A stretch of 64,000 nt of DNA, from contig NZ_FJUR01000001.1 of NCBI RefSeq assembly GCF_900067135.1, forward strand, positions 2,297,501-2,361,500, written 5' to 3'. Under the pieces are notes generated by a model. That model saw only the letters and a list, made by a program, of their open reading frames with translations. It searched no databases and was not told where the DNA came from. Position 1 is the stretch's first letter. Each line of letters opens with the position of its first letter. Below are positions 1-10,278 of the stretch, in pieces. Origin of the DNA: Rhizobium sp. 9140. Its GTDB lineage: Bacteria > Pseudomonadota > Alphaproteobacteria > Rhizobiales > Rhizobiaceae. The position numbers and the translations under genes were made by a program.

Positions 1-1443
1 GTCACCGCCGGCGACACCTATGGCCGGAGCCAGGTCGGCGCCGGACGCAGGATCAATGTCGAGTACGTCTCGGCCAATCCGACCGGTCCCATGCATGTCG
101 GCCACTGCCGGGGCGCCGTGGTGGGCGACACGCTGGCCAACCTGCTCGGCTTTGCCGGCTGGGACGTAACCAAGGAATATTACATCAACGACGCGGGTTC
201 GCAGATCGACGTCCTCGCCAAGTCCGCCATGCTGCGGTATCGCGAATCGCTGGGCGAAACGATCGGGGAGATCCCGGCAGGTCTCTATCCCGGCGATTAT
301 CTCGTGCCGGTCGGGCAGGCGCTCGCGGACGAGTTCGGTTCGAGCCTGCTCGGCATGCCCGAAGACGCCTGGATGCCGCTCGTCAAGGAGCGCACCATCG
401 CGGCGATGATGGCGATGATCCGTGAGGATCTGGCCGCACTCAACGTCCATCACGACGTCTTCTTCTCGGAGCGTACGCTGCATGCCGACGGCGCCCAGCG
501 CATCCGCTCCGCCATCAACGATCTGACGTTCAAGGGTCACGTCTACAAAGGAAGCCTGCCGCCGCCGAAGGGGCAGGTGCCGGAAGACTGGGAGGATCGC
601 GAGCAGACCCTCTTCCGCTCGACGGATGTCGGCGACGATATCGATCGCCCGCTCATCAAGTCCGACGGCTCCTACACCTACTTTGCAGCCGACGTCGCCT
701 ACTTCAAGGACAAGTTCGACCGCTCTTTCGACGAGATGATCTACGTGCTGGGCGCGGACCACGGCGGCTACGTCAAGCGGCTGGAAGCGCTGGCGCGTGC
801 GGTCTCCGGCGGCTCGGTCAAACTCACCGTGCTCCTCTGCCAGCTCGTCAAGCTGTACCGTAACGGCGAGCCGGTGAAGATGTCGAAGCGATCCGGCGAT
901 TTCGTCACGCTGCGCGATGTCGTGGACGAGGTCGGCCGGGATTCTGTGCGCTTCATGATGATCTACCGGAAAAATTCCGAGCCGCTCGATTTCGATTTCG
1001 CCAAGGTCACCGAACAGTCGAAGGACAACCCGGTCTTCTACGTTCAATATGCCCACGCGCGCTGCCGCTCGATCTTCCGGCAGGCTGCGGAAGCGTTTCC
1101 GGATCTCGATCTCGATGCCATCGACTACACACATGCTTTGGGAACGCATATCGCGGATCCCAACGAGTTGCAGCTGGTCGCGAAGCTGGCAGAATACCCT
1201 AGGGTAATCGAGTCGGCAGCGCTGGCTCAAGAGCCGCATCGCATCGCATTTTACCTCTATGATCTGGCCAGCGCGTTCCACGGGCATTGGAACAAGGGCA
1301 AAGATTTTCCGGGCTTACGCTTTATTAACGATAAAAGTAGAGAATTGAGCCTTGCCAGACTAGGACTGGTGCATGCGGTTGCCTCCGTTTTGAGGTCCGG
1401 CCTTGGTATTACAGGGACGGACGCCCCGAACGAGATGCGGTAG
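1..1443 (+). CDS. argS: arginyl-tRNA synthetase, 3' part (partial at window edge)
   Basis: Class I aminoacyl-tRNA synthetase that charges tRNA-Arg in the cytosol. The frame is open from base 1, so the N-terminal part (about 130 residues in the family) lies outside the window. The visible part holds the class I signatures: HVGH (the HIGH motif) near nt 94-105, preceded by the typical [16 protein letters not shown] block, and KMSKR near nt 877-891. A helical anticodon-binding domain rich in conserved [14 protein letters not shown] sequence follows to the stop. Only 61 bases separate its stop from the SPOR-domain gene, as expected for rhizobial chromosomes. Identification is secure; only the true start is unseen. 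Confidence 0.97.
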   Translation, partial: VTAGDTYGRSQVGAGRRINVEYVSANPTGPMHVGHCRGAVVGDTLANLLGFAGWDVTKEYYINDAGSQIDVLAKSAMLRYRESLGETIGEIPAGLYPGDYLVPVGQALADEFGSSLLGMPEDAWMPLVKERTIAAMMAMIREDLAALNVHHDVFFSERTLHADGAQRIRSAINDLTFKGHVYKGSLPPPKGQVPEDWEDREQTLFRSTDVGDDIDRPLIKSDGSYTYFAADVAYFKDKFDRSFDEMIYVLGADHGGYVKRLEALARAVSGGSVKLTVLLCQLVKLYRNGEPVKMSKRSGDFVTLRDVVDEVGRDSVRFMMIYRKNSEPLDFDFAKVTEQSKDNPVFYVQYAHARCRSIFRQAAEAFPDLDLDAIDYTHALGTHIADPNELQLVAKLAEYPRVIESAALAQEPHRIAFYLYDLASAFHGHWNKGKDFPGLRFINDKSRELSLARLGLVHAVASVLRSGLGITGTDAPNEMR

Positions 1444-1504
1444 CATGTCACCATTTCCCCATATTGGACTGGCACGACCGGCCCAGTATATGTGAGTGGA
1501 GCGA

Positions 1505-3940
1505 ATGGCAGACAAACAGTTGGCACGAAGCACGGATGTGGACCCGAACGTGTTCCCGGATGAAGATCCGTTGAGCGAGCTGGCCCGCATCGTCGGCTAC
1601 GACAATCGTCCCGCCCTGCAACAGCTCCAGGAGCTGGAGCGCCATCGGGAAGCGGTTCGCTACGACCCGATCGTTGATCTGGAAGAAGAGCTGATGCGGG
1701 AGTTCGAGGCGTTCGATACGCCAGCGGCCCCTGAACCTGTCTCGCAGTCTCAGTCCTTTGTCGAGCCCGTCGTCGCTGCTCCCCCGGTACAACAGCACCA
1801 TCAGCCGGTTCAGGTGCAGCCACCCGTTCAGCAGGCGCCGCGCCCGGTCGAGCCGACCTTCGATCCGCGTCCGGAGCCCGTTTTCCACGCACAGCCCGAC
1901 CGGTCGCTGGACCTCGGTCATGAACTGGAAATGTCGCTCGGCTCCGCGCCGGAGCCGGTCCACGTGCAGCAGATGCCGGTCGAGCCCGTTCGCCCCGCGC
2001 CGGTTGCAGCCGTTGCGCCCGTTCAGCAGCCTGTGCGTCCTCGGGTCGATCCATTGCTGGATACGGTCGAGCATTTCGCCGTGCCGAGCACGCCGGTTCG
2101 CCCCGCCGTTTCCGCGGAAGCCGCGCGGAAAAACAATTTTCCGTTCACGCCGAATTTCAGCCGCGCGACGCCCGTCGCATTGAACGGCGGTGCGCCGCGC
2201 ACATTCGCAACGCCGCTGGCGCCTGTTGTCCCGGTTGTGCCAGCGCCCGTTGCAGAAGCGCCCGTCGCCGCTGCGCCCGTGATGCAGGCTCCCGCTCCCG
2301 AGGCATTCGTCGCCCCGGTACCGGTCGCCCCACCTGTGCCGCAGCCGGCTCCGGTTGCAGCCGCGGAAGCCGAGCCGGACTTCGACCTCGACGATTTCGA
2401 GATCGACCTCTCCGACATCGAGCTTGAGCTGGATATGGCGACGGAAGAGGTTGCCGCGATCGAAGAGCCGGTCGAGCCCTTCGTGGAAACGGAACTTCCC
2501 TTCGATCCCTCGATGATTGCCGAAGCCGATTACGGCGTCGTGGCGACCGGCGAGATTGATGTGCCGCAGCTACCCGTCATCGAGGAGCAGAACCATCCGC
2601 TCGATCCCGGCGACTACGATCTCGATATCGATGCCGAAATGGCACAGATCTTCAGTGCCGGTCGTCAGGCGTCTGAGCGTGACAATGGTGGCATGCAGGC
2701 CGCAACGGCTGCCGGCATTGCTGGTGCTGCAGCCCCGGCCCGTGCGTCGCACGAAGAGTTCGCCGATTTCGAGCGGGCGATGGAAGAAGACTTCCGCCGT
2801 TCGATCAGCCAGCGCCAGGAAGTCATCGGGCAGGGCGACCGCTATGCCGAGCCCACCTATGGCAATGACAACGAAGCCCGCCCGCGCGGCAAGCTGCTCC
2901 TTCTCGCCAGTGCGGCCGCCATCGTGCTGATCGCCGGCGGCGTAGGTGCCTACACGCTGATGGGCAACGTCGGGTCGTCCTTTACCAGCGGCGAGCCGCA
3001 GATCATTCTTGCCGACAAGACGCCGACCAAGATGGTGCCTGTTGAGAAGGGCGGCAAAACCGTGCCGAACCAGGATAAGGCCGTCTACGACCGTGTTGCC
3101 GGCGCGCAGGAAGATGCGCCGCAGCAGGGCACGCTGGTTTCCTCCACCGAGGAGCCGATCGACGTCGTCCAGCGCACGCTGACGCCGGAAAGCCTGCCGC
3201 TCGAAGGGATGAACGGACTCGACGGCATGTCGCCGGCCGATGACGAGGGCGCAGACCGCCTGATGCCGGATGATGGCGATACGCAGGCAAGTGCCGCGAA
3301 CGAGGATGCAGCACCCGCCGTCGCGCCGCGCAAGGTCCGTACCATGATCGTCAGGCCGGACGGAACGCTCGTTGCCCGTGAAGATCTCGACCCGGAAGAG
3401 GCTGCGGTCGTTGCCGCAGCGGAGCCTGTGACCAAGCCGGTCAAGACCACCGCGCTGAAGCCGAAAACACCGGCGCTCGCCACGGCTGCACAGGACGATG
3501 TCGGTGCGTTGGCGGCCGCTGCCAATGCAGCCGTGCCGTCTGCCGAAGTCGCCAAGACCCAACCGCTTCCGGAAGCAAAGCCGGCCGAGACGGCGAGGGC
3601 GACACGCAAACCGGTCGATACCTTCGCGACGCCTGCTGTAGCGACAACCGCCGTGCCGACGGACGCTTCGCCCGTCCAGACGGCATCGATAGCCCCCGGC
3701 AGCTATGTCGTGCAGGTCGCATCCCTGCCGTCCGAGGCCGAGGCGCAGAAGTCCTACAAAAACCTCTCCGGCAAATATGGCAGCGTCATCGCCGGCCGCG
3801 GCGTCGATATCAAGAAAGCCGACATCGCCGGCAAGGGCACCTACTACCGCGTCCGCATCCCGGCCGGCAGCCGCGATGAAGCGAACGCTCTCTGCTCGCG
3901 CCTGAAAAGTGCCGGCGGCAGCTGCCTGGTCACCCGTTAA
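1505..3940 (+). CDS. SPOR-domain inner-membrane protein, very long acidic/proline-rich N-terminus
   Basis: About 811 residues. The first 400 or so are low complexity: rich in Pro, Ala, Val and Glu, with many PVAP/EPV-type runs and an acidic patch (DFDLDDFEIDLSDIELELD) near residue 300. One transmembrane segment lies at about residues 463-485, followed by a periplasmic linker. A C-terminal SPOR domain (about 728-811) begins GSYVVQVASLPSEAEAQ and ends with a Cys pair. SPOR domains bind denuded septal glycan, so a role at the division site is the family expectation; a specific function is not known. ATG at 1505 (MADKQLARS) was chosen; an in-frame GTG at 1496 is possible because the GGAG before 1505 is close. 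It sits between argS and nagZ, consistent with envelope work. Confidence 0.85.
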   Translation: MADKQLARSTDVDPNVFPDEDPLSELARIVGYDNRPALQQLQELERHREAVRYDPIVDLEEELMREFEAFDTPAAPEPVSQSQSFVEPVVAAPPVQQHHQPVQVQPPVQQAPRPVEPTFDPRPEPVFHAQPDRSLDLGHELEMSLGSAPEPVHVQQMPVEPVRPAPVAAVAPVQQPVRPRVDPLLDTVEHFAVPSTPVRPAVSAEAARKNNFPFTPNFSRATPVALNGGAPRTFATPLAPVVPVVPAPVAEAPVAAAPVMQAPAPEAFVAPVPVAPPVPQPAPVAAAEAEPDFDLDDFEIDLSDIELELDMATEEVAAIEEPVEPFVETELPFDPSMIAEADYGVVATGEIDVPQLPVIEEQNHPLDPGDYDLDIDAEMAQIFSAGRQASERDNGGMQAATAAGIAGAAAPARASHEEFADFERAMEEDFRRSISQRQEVIGQGDRYAEPTYGNDNEARPRGKLLLLASAAAIVLIAGGVGAYTLMGNVGSSFTSGEPQIILADKTPTKMVPVEKGGKTVPNQDKAVYDRVAGAQEDAPQQGTLVSSTEEPIDVVQRTLTPESLPLEGMNGLDGMSPADDEGADRLMPDDGDTQASAANEDAAPAVAPRKVRTMIVRPDGTLVAREDLDPEEAAVVAAAEPVTKPVKTTALKPKTPALATAAQDDVGALAAAANAAVPSAEVAKTQPLPEAKPAETARATRKPVDTFATPAVATTAVPTDASPVQTASIAPGSYVVQVASLPSEAEAQKSYKNLSGKYGSVIAGRGVDIKKADIAGKGTYYRVRIPAGSRDEANALCSRLKSAGGSCLVTR

Positions 3941-3962
3941 GGGTTACACCACGCTTTGAGAA

Positions 3963-3988
3963 AAGGGCGCGGCTTCGGCTGCGCCCTT
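3963..3988 (+). terminator. hairpin after the SPOR gene
   Basis: Arms AAGGGCGC and GCGCCCTT surround a GC-rich loop, 22 bases after the stop codon. The T-tract is poor (GCGCGTTT), so this may only be a weak terminator or a 3'-end stabiliser. Confidence 0.5.
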
Positions 3989-4102
3989 GCGCGTTTGGGG
4001 GCGGCGACGAGCAAGGCCGAATCGCAAGCCTCTTGCTCTCCAGCGCGATCCGTCTTTAAACCGAACGCGACGAACGAAAACAAAAGGCATGAGGGTGACG
4101 CC

Positions 4103-5119
4103 ATGAGCGGATCGAAAGCATTCATCTCCGGCTGCAAGGGCCTCTCGCTAACCGCCGACGAGAAGGCCTTCTTCGCCGACGAGCGCCCCTGGGGCTTCAT
4201 CCTGTTCGCCCGCAACATCGGGGAAGCGGCACAGATCTCGGATCTCGTCGCCAGCCTTCGCGACAGCATCGGCAATAGCCAAGCACCCGTGCTGATCGAT
4301 CAGGAGGGCGGCCGCGTGCAGCGTATTCGCCCACCGCTTGCCGGCGCCTATCCGAATGCGGCCACCATCGGCGCCCTGTTCCACGCCGACCCCGAAAAGG
4401 GGTTGCGGACGGCATGGCTCATGTCGCGTCTCCATGCCTTCGACCTGATGCGCTACGGTATCAACGTCGATTGCCTGCCGGTGCTCGATGTGGCGGCTGA
4501 CGGAATGAGCGAGGCGATCGGCAACAGGGCCTATTCCTCCGATCCCCAGGCGGTCGCAGCCCTCGGCGCCGCGGCGGCGGAGGGCCTGAAATCCGGCGGC
4601 ATGCTACCCATCATGAAGCACATGCCGGGCCATGGCCGGGCGCTCGTCGATTCGCATCACAAGCTGCCGGTTGTTGACCGCACCTTCGCGGAACTTGCCG
4701 TCAGCGACTTTGTGCCCTTCGTCGCCCTTAAATCCGAAGTCATGGCCATGTCCGCCCATATCGTCTTCACGGCGATCGATCCCGATCGCCCTGCGACGAC
4801 GTCGCGGAAGGTCGTGGACGAGGTCATCCGAGGGCATATCGGTTTCGACGGACTGCTGATGTCCGACGATGTGTCGATGAACGCGCTTGCCGGCGACATG
4901 GAAACGCGGGCGAGGAGCATCGTCGAGGCCGGGCTGGATCTCGTCCTCCACTGCCACGGGATCAGGGAGGAGATGCAGGCCGTATCGCGTGTCGTGCCGA
5001 TCCTCTCGGGCGATTCCCTCCGCCGCGCGGAAGCGGCCATGGCGAGCTTCCGGAAGCCGGATGATGCCGACGAGGCGACGTTGCGTGCCGAATTCCTGGA
5101 GATGATCCCGAATGTCTGA
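4103..5119 (+). CDS. nagZ: beta-N-acetylhexosaminidase NagZ (GH3)
   Basis: Cytosolic glycoside hydrolase family 3 enzyme of peptidoglycan recycling. It removes GlcNAc from GlcNAc-anhydromuramyl peptides imported from the periplasm. The protein is 338 residues, the normal single-domain NagZ length. Visible signatures are DQEGGRVQR, the KHMPGHG block near residue 172 with the following SHH (the His/Asp dyad loop), and MSDDVSMNAL near residue 255, which carries the nucleophile Asp. The frame stays open upstream to 3956, but ATG 4103 (MSGSKAF) gives the family N-terminus and follows a GAGGGTGAC ribosome site. Its stop is 39 bases before scpA, so an operon with scpAB is likely, as in many alphaproteobacteria. 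Confidence 0.95.
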   Translation: MSGSKAFISGCKGLSLTADEKAFFADERPWGFILFARNIGEAAQISDLVASLRDSIGNSQAPVLIDQEGGRVQRIRPPLAGAYPNAATIGALFHADPEKGLRTAWLMSRLHAFDLMRYGINVDCLPVLDVAADGMSEAIGNRAYSSDPQAVAALGAAAAEGLKSGGMLPIMKHMPGHGRALVDSHHKLPVVDRTFAELAVSDFVPFVALKSEVMAMSAHIVFTAIDPDRPATTSRKVVDEVIRGHIGFDGLLMSDDVSMNALAGDMETRARSIVEAGLDLVLHCHGIREEMQAVSRVVPILSGDSLRRAEAAMASFRKPDDADEATLRAEFLEMIPNV

Positions 5120-5158
5120 CGCGTCCCTGTCAGCAGCAACCATTTTGGACGTCGCCGG

Positions 5159-6016
5159 ATGAGCCCGGCCGATGGTCGCGAGCGCGTGCGCGGCGACGTG
5201 CCGATGGATGCACACTGGCAGGCGGACGAGCGGGCGCTGCATGAGGCGGAACTGGTGGTGGATATCGCCGGCTTCGAAGGTCCGCTCGATCTCTTGCTGC
5301 ACCTCGCACGAAACCAGAAGGTCGATCTATCCCGCATTTCGGTGCTGGCGCTCGCCGAGCAGTACATCGCCTTCATCGAGAGCGCCCGCTCGATTCGGCT
5401 GGAACTGGCAGCCGACTATCTCGTCATGGCGGCCTGGCTCGCCTTTCTGAAGTCCCGCCTTCTCATTCCGCAGCCGCACAAGGACGATGGGCCGTCGGGT
5501 GAGGAAATGGCCTCGGCACTGGCCTTCCGGCTCAAACGGCTGGAAGCCATGCGGGACGCCGCAACCCGGCTTGTCAACCGCAGTCGGCTGGGTCGCGATG
5601 TCTTTGCGCGCGGCGCACCGGAGCACATCCCGGTCGAGCGAACCTCTGCTTTCGAGGCGTCGCTCTACGATCTCCTGCAGGCCTATGCGAGCCTGCGCCA
5701 GCGTGAAGCGGTGATGCAGGTGACGATCGAGCGCCGGCAGGTCTGGTCGCTGGCAGATGCGCGCCTCATTCTCGCGCGGCTGATGGGTGGCCTGTCGGAC
5801 TGGACTGCGCTCGACGATTACCTTCTGCGTTATGTCGGCGATCCCCGCCAGCGCGTCAGTGCCATCGCCAGCGCCTTTGCCGCGTCGCTGGAGATGGTCC
5901 GCGAAGGGCGGCTGGAGATCCGGCAGGACGAAGCCTTCGCGCCCATCTACGTCCGGCTCGGCGACAACCCGATGACCGAGGACGAGATCGCAGAACTGGA
6001 AGCGCGCAGTGGTTGA
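5159..6016 (+). CDS. scpA: segregation and condensation protein A
   Basis: Kleisin subunit of the Smc-ScpAB condensin, which compacts and separates daughter chromosomes. The 285 residues show the ScpA core: FEGPLDLLLHLARNQKVDL near residues 38-56, then LALAEQYI and the ADYLVMAAWLAFLKSRLL helix, which binds the Smc neck. The C-terminal winged-helix region lies near residues 240-280. An N-terminal extension of about 30 residues precedes the core; the first ATG at 5159 is used, and an internal Met (MDAHWQAD, 5204) is a possible later start. It overlaps scpB by 8 bases, implying coupled translation. Confidence 0.95.
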   Translation: MSPADGRERVRGDVPMDAHWQADERALHEAELVVDIAGFEGPLDLLLHLARNQKVDLSRISVLALAEQYIAFIESARSIRLELAADYLVMAAWLAFLKSRLLIPQPHKDDGPSGEEMASALAFRLKRLEAMRDAATRLVNRSRLGRDVFARGAPEHIPVERTSAFEASLYDLLQAYASLRQREAVMQVTIERRQVWSLADARLILARLMGGLSDWTALDDYLLRYVGDPRQRVSAIASAFAASLEMVREGRLEIRQDEAFAPIYVRLGDNPMTEDEIAELEARSG

Positions 6017-6713
6017 GGTGTACGGTGACGACGCCTTTGTTCGCGAGAGAGACGACGCGCATCGGGCCGACGAACTGGAGCGAATCGCCGAGGCTCTGGT
6101 TTTCGCCGCAACTCAGCCCGTGTCGGAGGCCTATCTCGCCCAGCGCTTGCCGAGCGGCACGGATGTTCGCAGCATCATGCTTCGCTTGAGGGCCTCCTAC
6201 GCGACGCGTGGTGTCAACCTCGTGCAGGTCGAGGATCACTGGGCGTTCCGCACCGCGGCCGATCTCTCCTTCGCCCTGTCGTCGGATGCGCAGGAGGTGC
6301 GCAAACTCTCGCGCGCCGCGCTCGAAATTCTCTCGGTCATCGCCTACCATCAACCCGTTACGCGTGCCGAAATCGAGGACATCCGCGGCGTGCAGACCTC
6401 CAAGGGTACGCTCGACGTGTTGATGGAAGCCGGATGGGTGCGATTTCGTGGACGTCGCCGGACGCCCGGCCGACCGGTAACCTTTGCGACGACACGCGAT
6501 TTTCTCGACCATTTCGGCTTGGAAGAACTGCGCGATCTACCCGGACTGGAGGAGCTGAAAGGTGCGGGCCTGCTAGCGGGCCGCATTCCGCCCAACTTCC
6601 ATGTCCCCTTGCCATCAGGCGGCGACGACCTGTCGGATGACGAAGATCCGATCACTCCCCTCGATCTGGAGGAGTTGGGCCTTCTGCCGCCGAGCGGCGA
6701 CGAGCCTGCCTGA
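6009..6713 (+). CDS. scpB: segregation and condensation protein B
   Basis: Winged-helix dimer that binds the ScpA kleisin in the Smc complex. The 234 residues hold the first ScpB core (LERIAEALVFAATQPVSEAYLAQRL) and the central RAALEILSVIAYHQPVTRAEIEDIRGV block, then GRPVTFATT. The C-terminus is acidic (DDLSDDEDPITPLDLEELG), as common in alphaproteobacterial ScpB. GTG at 6009 lies inside the last codons of scpA, so translation is probably coupled. Confidence in family is very high; the start rests on the overlap and on the ORF limit. Confidence 0.95.
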   Translation: MVEVYGDDAFVRERDDAHRADELERIAEALVFAATQPVSEAYLAQRLPSGTDVRSIMLRLRASYATRGVNLVQVEDHWAFRTAADLSFALSSDAQEVRKLSRAALEILSVIAYHQPVTRAEIEDIRGVQTSKGTLDVLMEAGWVRFRGRRRTPGRPVTFATTRDFLDHFGLEELRDLPGLEELKGAGLLAGRIPPNFHVPLPSGGDDLSDDEDPITPLDLEELGLLPPSGDEPA

Positions 6714-6962
6714 TATTCACCATGATCGGCAGTGTGATGCTCTCGCGGGATTGAACAGCGTGAGCATTGCGTGACAACACCGTTTCCTTTAGATCTTTGC
6801 CCGAAAAGCAGGATTGCGTTTCCTTAACGAGAATCGCATCCGCCGACAAAGACGAGGGCTGAGGGCAGGGCGGTGACGCTGGCTTGAAAGCGCAGTAAAG
6901 TGGAACAGGGCAGGCAGGCCATCCCGGATGAGTTTGTCGGATTTGCAGGGAGTTTTAAGAGA

Positions 6963-7220
6963 ATGGGTTCATTCAGCATCTGGCACTGGCTCATCGTGCT
7001 CGTCGTCGTCCTGCTGCTCTTCGGTCGCGGCAAGATTCCGGAATTGATGGGCGATGTCGCCAAAGGCATCAAGAGCTTCAAGAAGGGCATGACCGACGAC
7101 GAGACGGATGCCGCCGACAAGCCGGGTTACGACAAGCCCGGCTATGACAAGCCCCCTTATGATAAGGGCGCCCCCATCGACCCGCGGACCGTCGAACATA
7201 AATCCGACGAAGTCCGCTGA
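6963..7220 (+). CDS. tatA: Sec-independent translocase subunit TatA
   Basis: Pore-forming small subunit of the twin-arginine translocase, inserted in the inner membrane. The 85 residues begin with one transmembrane helix ([15 protein letters not shown]), the [12 protein letters not shown] hinge and an amphipathic helix ending KSFKKGM. The C-terminal tail has an unusual run of YDKPG-type repeats (about residues 57-69). The open frame goes up to 6900, but ATG 6963 gives the family N-terminus (MGSFSIWHW). About 250 bases lie between scpB and tatA, enough for a separate promoter, although I recognise no clear -35/-10 there. tatB and tatC follow directly. Confidence 0.96.
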   Translation: MGSFSIWHWLIVLVVVLLLFGRGKIPELMGDVAKGIKSFKKGMTDDETDAADKPGYDKPGYDKPPYDKGAPIDPRTVEHKSDEVR

Positions 7221-7283
7221 TCAGCCAGTCCGGGCGCGCAGCACATGCCGCGCGTCCCATCATGATGTGCGGAGTTCCTGAGT

Positions 7284-8072
7284 ATGCTTGACGTCGGCTG
7301 GACCGAGCTTGTTGTCATTGCCATCGTCCTGATCATCGTCGTTGGCCCGAAGGACCTACCGCCGATGCTCCGGACCTTCGGCAGGATGATGTCGAAGATG
7401 CGTGGCATGGCCACCGATTTCCGCCATCAGTTCGACGAGGCCCTGCGCGAGGCGGATCTCGACGATGTGCGCAAGACGCTGAGCGACGCGCAGAAACTCA
7501 ACCCGGCAAACAGCCTGCGCGAGGCGATGAACCCGCTTCGCCAGATGGGCAACGACATCAAGGCCGACCTGCAGAAGGCGACCCGCCCGGATGAAAAACC
7601 GGCCGCCGCCGCTTCGGACATTCCGCCGACGCCGGAGATGGCTGCCTCGGTTGCGATGCCGGCCTCGGTTGCGATGCCGGCCGAACAGCCCGCAGTCGCC
7701 GCAAATGGCGTCGCTGCAGCCGCAGCTGCCACGGATACCATGGCCTCCGCTCCCGTTACGCCCGTAACGTCAGCACCCCTTGTCGCCGACACGCTCGTGG
7801 GCTCCAAGCCCCGCAAGCGCTCCGCAAAGGCAGAGGCTGACGAAGCGGAGGCCGGTGCGGTCAATGGCCTCGCAGTTGCATTGCCGCGGAAGAAGGCGGC
7901 AAAGGTCACGGGTGAGACCACGACGGCCAAGCCTCGCAAGCGCGCCTCTGCGCCGATCGGCGATGCCGATGTTGCGGAGATCGGCGCGAAGTTAGCCAAG
8001 CGGAAAAAGCCGGTAAAAGCCGATGTACCGCTTGATACACCGATGACGCCGAAGAGCGGAGACGACGCATGA
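7284..8072 (+). CDS. tatB: Sec-independent translocase subunit TatB
   Basis: Substrate-receptor subunit that works with TatC. The N-terminus is typical: MLDVGWTELVVIAIVLIIVVGPKDLP, one membrane helix and the Gly-Pro hinge, then an amphipathic helix to about residue 70. The remaining 190 residues are a long Ala/Pro/Lys-rich tail with no recognisable domain; the total of 262 residues is long for TatB. The tail contains a perfect 18-bp tandem duplication (7644-7679) encoding ASVAMP twice. The stop overlaps the tatC start by 4 bases (ATGA), so the two are co-translated. Confidence 0.95.
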   Translation: MLDVGWTELVVIAIVLIIVVGPKDLPPMLRTFGRMMSKMRGMATDFRHQFDEALREADLDDVRKTLSDAQKLNPANSLREAMNPLRQMGNDIKADLQKATRPDEKPAAAASDIPPTPEMAASVAMPASVAMPAEQPAVAANGVAAAAAATDTMASAPVTPVTSAPLVADTLVGSKPRKRSAKAEADEAEAGAVNGLAVALPRKKAAKVTGETTTAKPRKRASAPIGDADVAEIGAKLAKRKKPVKADVPLDTPMTPKSGDDA

Positions 8073-8887
8073 GCGCCGATATCGAAGATAAGCCCCAGCC
8101 GCTTCTCGATCATCTCATCGAGCTTCGCACCCGGCTGATCTGGGCCGTTGGCGCGTTCTTCGTTGCCTTCCTGGTCTGCTTCTTCTTCGCCAAACAGATC
8201 TTCAACGTTCTCGTGCAACCCTACAAATGGGCCGTGTCCTGGGCAGGGCTGGATCACCGCGCTGCGGGCCTGATCTATACGGCACCGCAGGAGTTTTTCT
8301 TCACGCAGATCAAGGTGGCGATGTTCGGCGCTCTGGTCATCGCCTTCCCGATGATCGCGACGCAACTCTACAAGTTCGTCGCGCCCGGCCTCTACAAGAA
8401 CGAGCGCGCCGCGTTCCTGCCGTTCCTGATCGCCTCACCGCTTCTGTTCCTGCTCGGTGCGGCGCTCGTCTACTTTTTCTTCACGCCGATGGTGATGTGG
8501 TTCTTCCTGAACATGCAACAGGAGGGCGGGCAGGGTGAGGTGTCGATTCAGCTCCTGCCGAAGGTCTCGGAATATCTGAGCCTGATCATGTCTCTGATCT
8601 TCGCCTTCGGCCTCGTCTTTCAGCTACCGGTCATCACCACGCTTCTGGCGCGTGTGGGATTCGTCACGGCCGATACGCTGGCGGCGAAGCGCAAATATGC
8701 GATCGTGATTTCGTTCATCGCCGCAGCCATCCTGACCCCGCCGGATCCCGTCTCCCAGATCGGCCTTGCGATCCCTGCGATCCTTCTCTACGAGATTTCC
8801 ATCTATACGGCCCGACTCATCGAGCGCCAGCGCGCCAAAGATGCTGCGTCGCGGGAGCTTGCGGAAGCCGACGAGAAGACGGATTGA
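8069..8887 (+). CDS. tatC: Sec-independent translocase subunit TatC
   Basis: Core polytopic receptor of the Tat system. It binds the twin-arginine signal peptide of folded precursors. The 272 residues have the expected six membrane helices, the conserved N-terminal [12 protein letters not shown] block, the [20 protein letters not shown] segment with its essential Glu, and the [14 protein letters not shown] segment near the C-terminus. The gene starts inside the last codon of tatB. serS follows after 107 bases, so it may have its own promoter. Confidence 0.97.
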   Translation: MSADIEDKPQPLLDHLIELRTRLIWAVGAFFVAFLVCFFFAKQIFNVLVQPYKWAVSWAGLDHRAAGLIYTAPQEFFFTQIKVAMFGALVIAFPMIATQLYKFVAPGLYKNERAAFLPFLIASPLLFLLGAALVYFFFTPMVMWFFLNMQQEGGQGEVSIQLLPKVSEYLSLIMSLIFAFGLVFQLPVITTLLARVGFVTADTLAAKRKYAIVISFIAAAILTPPDPVSQIGLAIPAILLYEISIYTARLIERQRAKDAASRELAEADEKTD

Positions 8888-8994
8888 TCCTCCATAAGGG
8901 GATGCTGTGGTCTTCACGTGGCTCGGAAGGTCCTCGGCGTCTTCGTCCGCGTCCTTTGCGGAATGTCGGGTCTCTCACGTCCGGAGACTTATCG

Positions 8995-10278
8995 ATGCTC
9001 GATATCAAATGGGTGCGGGATAATCCCGAAGCGCTCGACGCGGCACTGGCGAAACGCTGCGCCCCGGCTCAGGCGGCAAGCCTGATTGCGCTGGATGAAA
9101 AGCGGCGCGGCCTCGTGCAGGCGCTGCAGGACATGCAGTCCCGTCGCAATTCCGCATCGAAGGAAATCGGCGCGGCGATGGCGCGGAAGAACGCCGAGCT
9201 TGCCGATCGCCTGAAGGCCGAGGTCGCCGAGCTCAAGACCGCGATGCCGGCGCTCGAGGACCAGACGCGCACGGTCGATGCGGAACTTCTCGACGTCCTC
9301 TCCCGCCTCCCCAATATCCCTCTGGACGATGTCCCCGTCGGCGCCGACGAACACGCGAACATCGTGACCCGCGCGATCGGTGCGCGTCCTGGTTGGAACC
9401 ACAAAGCGCTGGAGCATTTCGAAATCGGCGAAGCGCTTGGTTACATGGATTTCGAACGTGCGGCCAAGCTGTCCGGTTCCCGCTTCACGGTGCTGACCGG
9501 CCCGCTGGCCCGCATGGAGCGGGCGCTCGGCCAGTTCATGATCGATCTCCACACCGGCGATCATGGCTACACCGAGGTTTCCTCGCCGCTGATGGTGCGT
9601 GACGATGCCATGTTCGGCACCGGCCAGCTTCCAAAATTTGCCGAGGATCTGTTTCGCACGACGGACGGCCGCTGGCTGATCCCGACGGCCGAGGTGACGC
9701 TGACCAACCTCGTGCGCGAGGAGATCGTCGACGCCGAAAAACTGCCGCTGCGCTATACGGCGCTGACGCCGTCCTTCCGTTCGGAAGCCGGTTCTGCCGG
9801 TCGGGATACCCGCGGTATGCTGCGCCAGCACCAGTTCTGGAAATGTGAGCTTGTGTCGATCACAGACGCCGAGACGTCGATCGAAGAGCACGAACGGATG
9901 ACGGCTTGCGCGGAAGAGGTGCTGAAGCGTCTCGGCCTGCATTACCGCGTCCTCACGCTCTGCACCGGCGACATGGGCTTCGGCGCCCGCAAGACCTACG
10001 ATCTCGAAGTCTGGCTGCCGGGTCAAAACACCTTCCGCGAGGTCTCTTCCTGCTCCGTCTGCGGCGATTTCCAGGGTCGGCGCATGAATGCGCGTTACCG
10101 CTCGAAGGACGAGAAGGCGCTGAAGTTCGTCCACACGCTGAACGGTTCGGGTACAGCCGTCGGCCGCGCGCTGATCGCCGTTATGGAAAACTACCTGAAC
10201 GAGGATGGTTCGGTCACCGTGCCCGACGTTCTCCAGCCCTATATGGGTGGGCTGACGCGGATCGAAGCGGCGCGTTGA
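8995..10278 (+). CDS. serS: seryl-tRNA synthetase
   Basis: Class II synthetase charging tRNA-Ser and tRNA-Sec type tRNAs in the cytosol. The 427 residues comprise the N-terminal tRNA-binding coiled coil (about residues 30-100) and the catalytic core with motif 2 ([20 protein letters not shown] near 260) and motif 3 near the C-terminus ([19 protein letters not shown]). The frame is open further upstream, but [15 protein letters not shown] at 8995 is the family start. The next gene is pcm; the surE gene usually found between them in rhizobia is not present. Confidence 0.97.
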   Translation: MLDIKWVRDNPEALDAALAKRCAPAQAASLIALDEKRRGLVQALQDMQSRRNSASKEIGAAMARKNAELADRLKAEVAELKTAMPALEDQTRTVDAELLDVLSRLPNIPLDDVPVGADEHANIVTRAIGARPGWNHKALEHFEIGEALGYMDFERAAKLSGSRFTVLTGPLARMERALGQFMIDLHTGDHGYTEVSSPLMVRDDAMFGTGQLPKFAEDLFRTTDGRWLIPTAEVTLTNLVREEIVDAEKLPLRYTALTPSFRSEAGSAGRDTRGMLRQHQFWKCELVSITDAETSIEEHERMTACAEEVLKRLGLHYRVLTLCTGDMGFGARKTYDLEVWLPGQNTFREVSSCSVCGDFQGRRMNARYRSKDEKALKFVHTLNGSGTAVGRALIAVMENYLNEDGSVTVPDVLQPYMGGLTRIEAAR

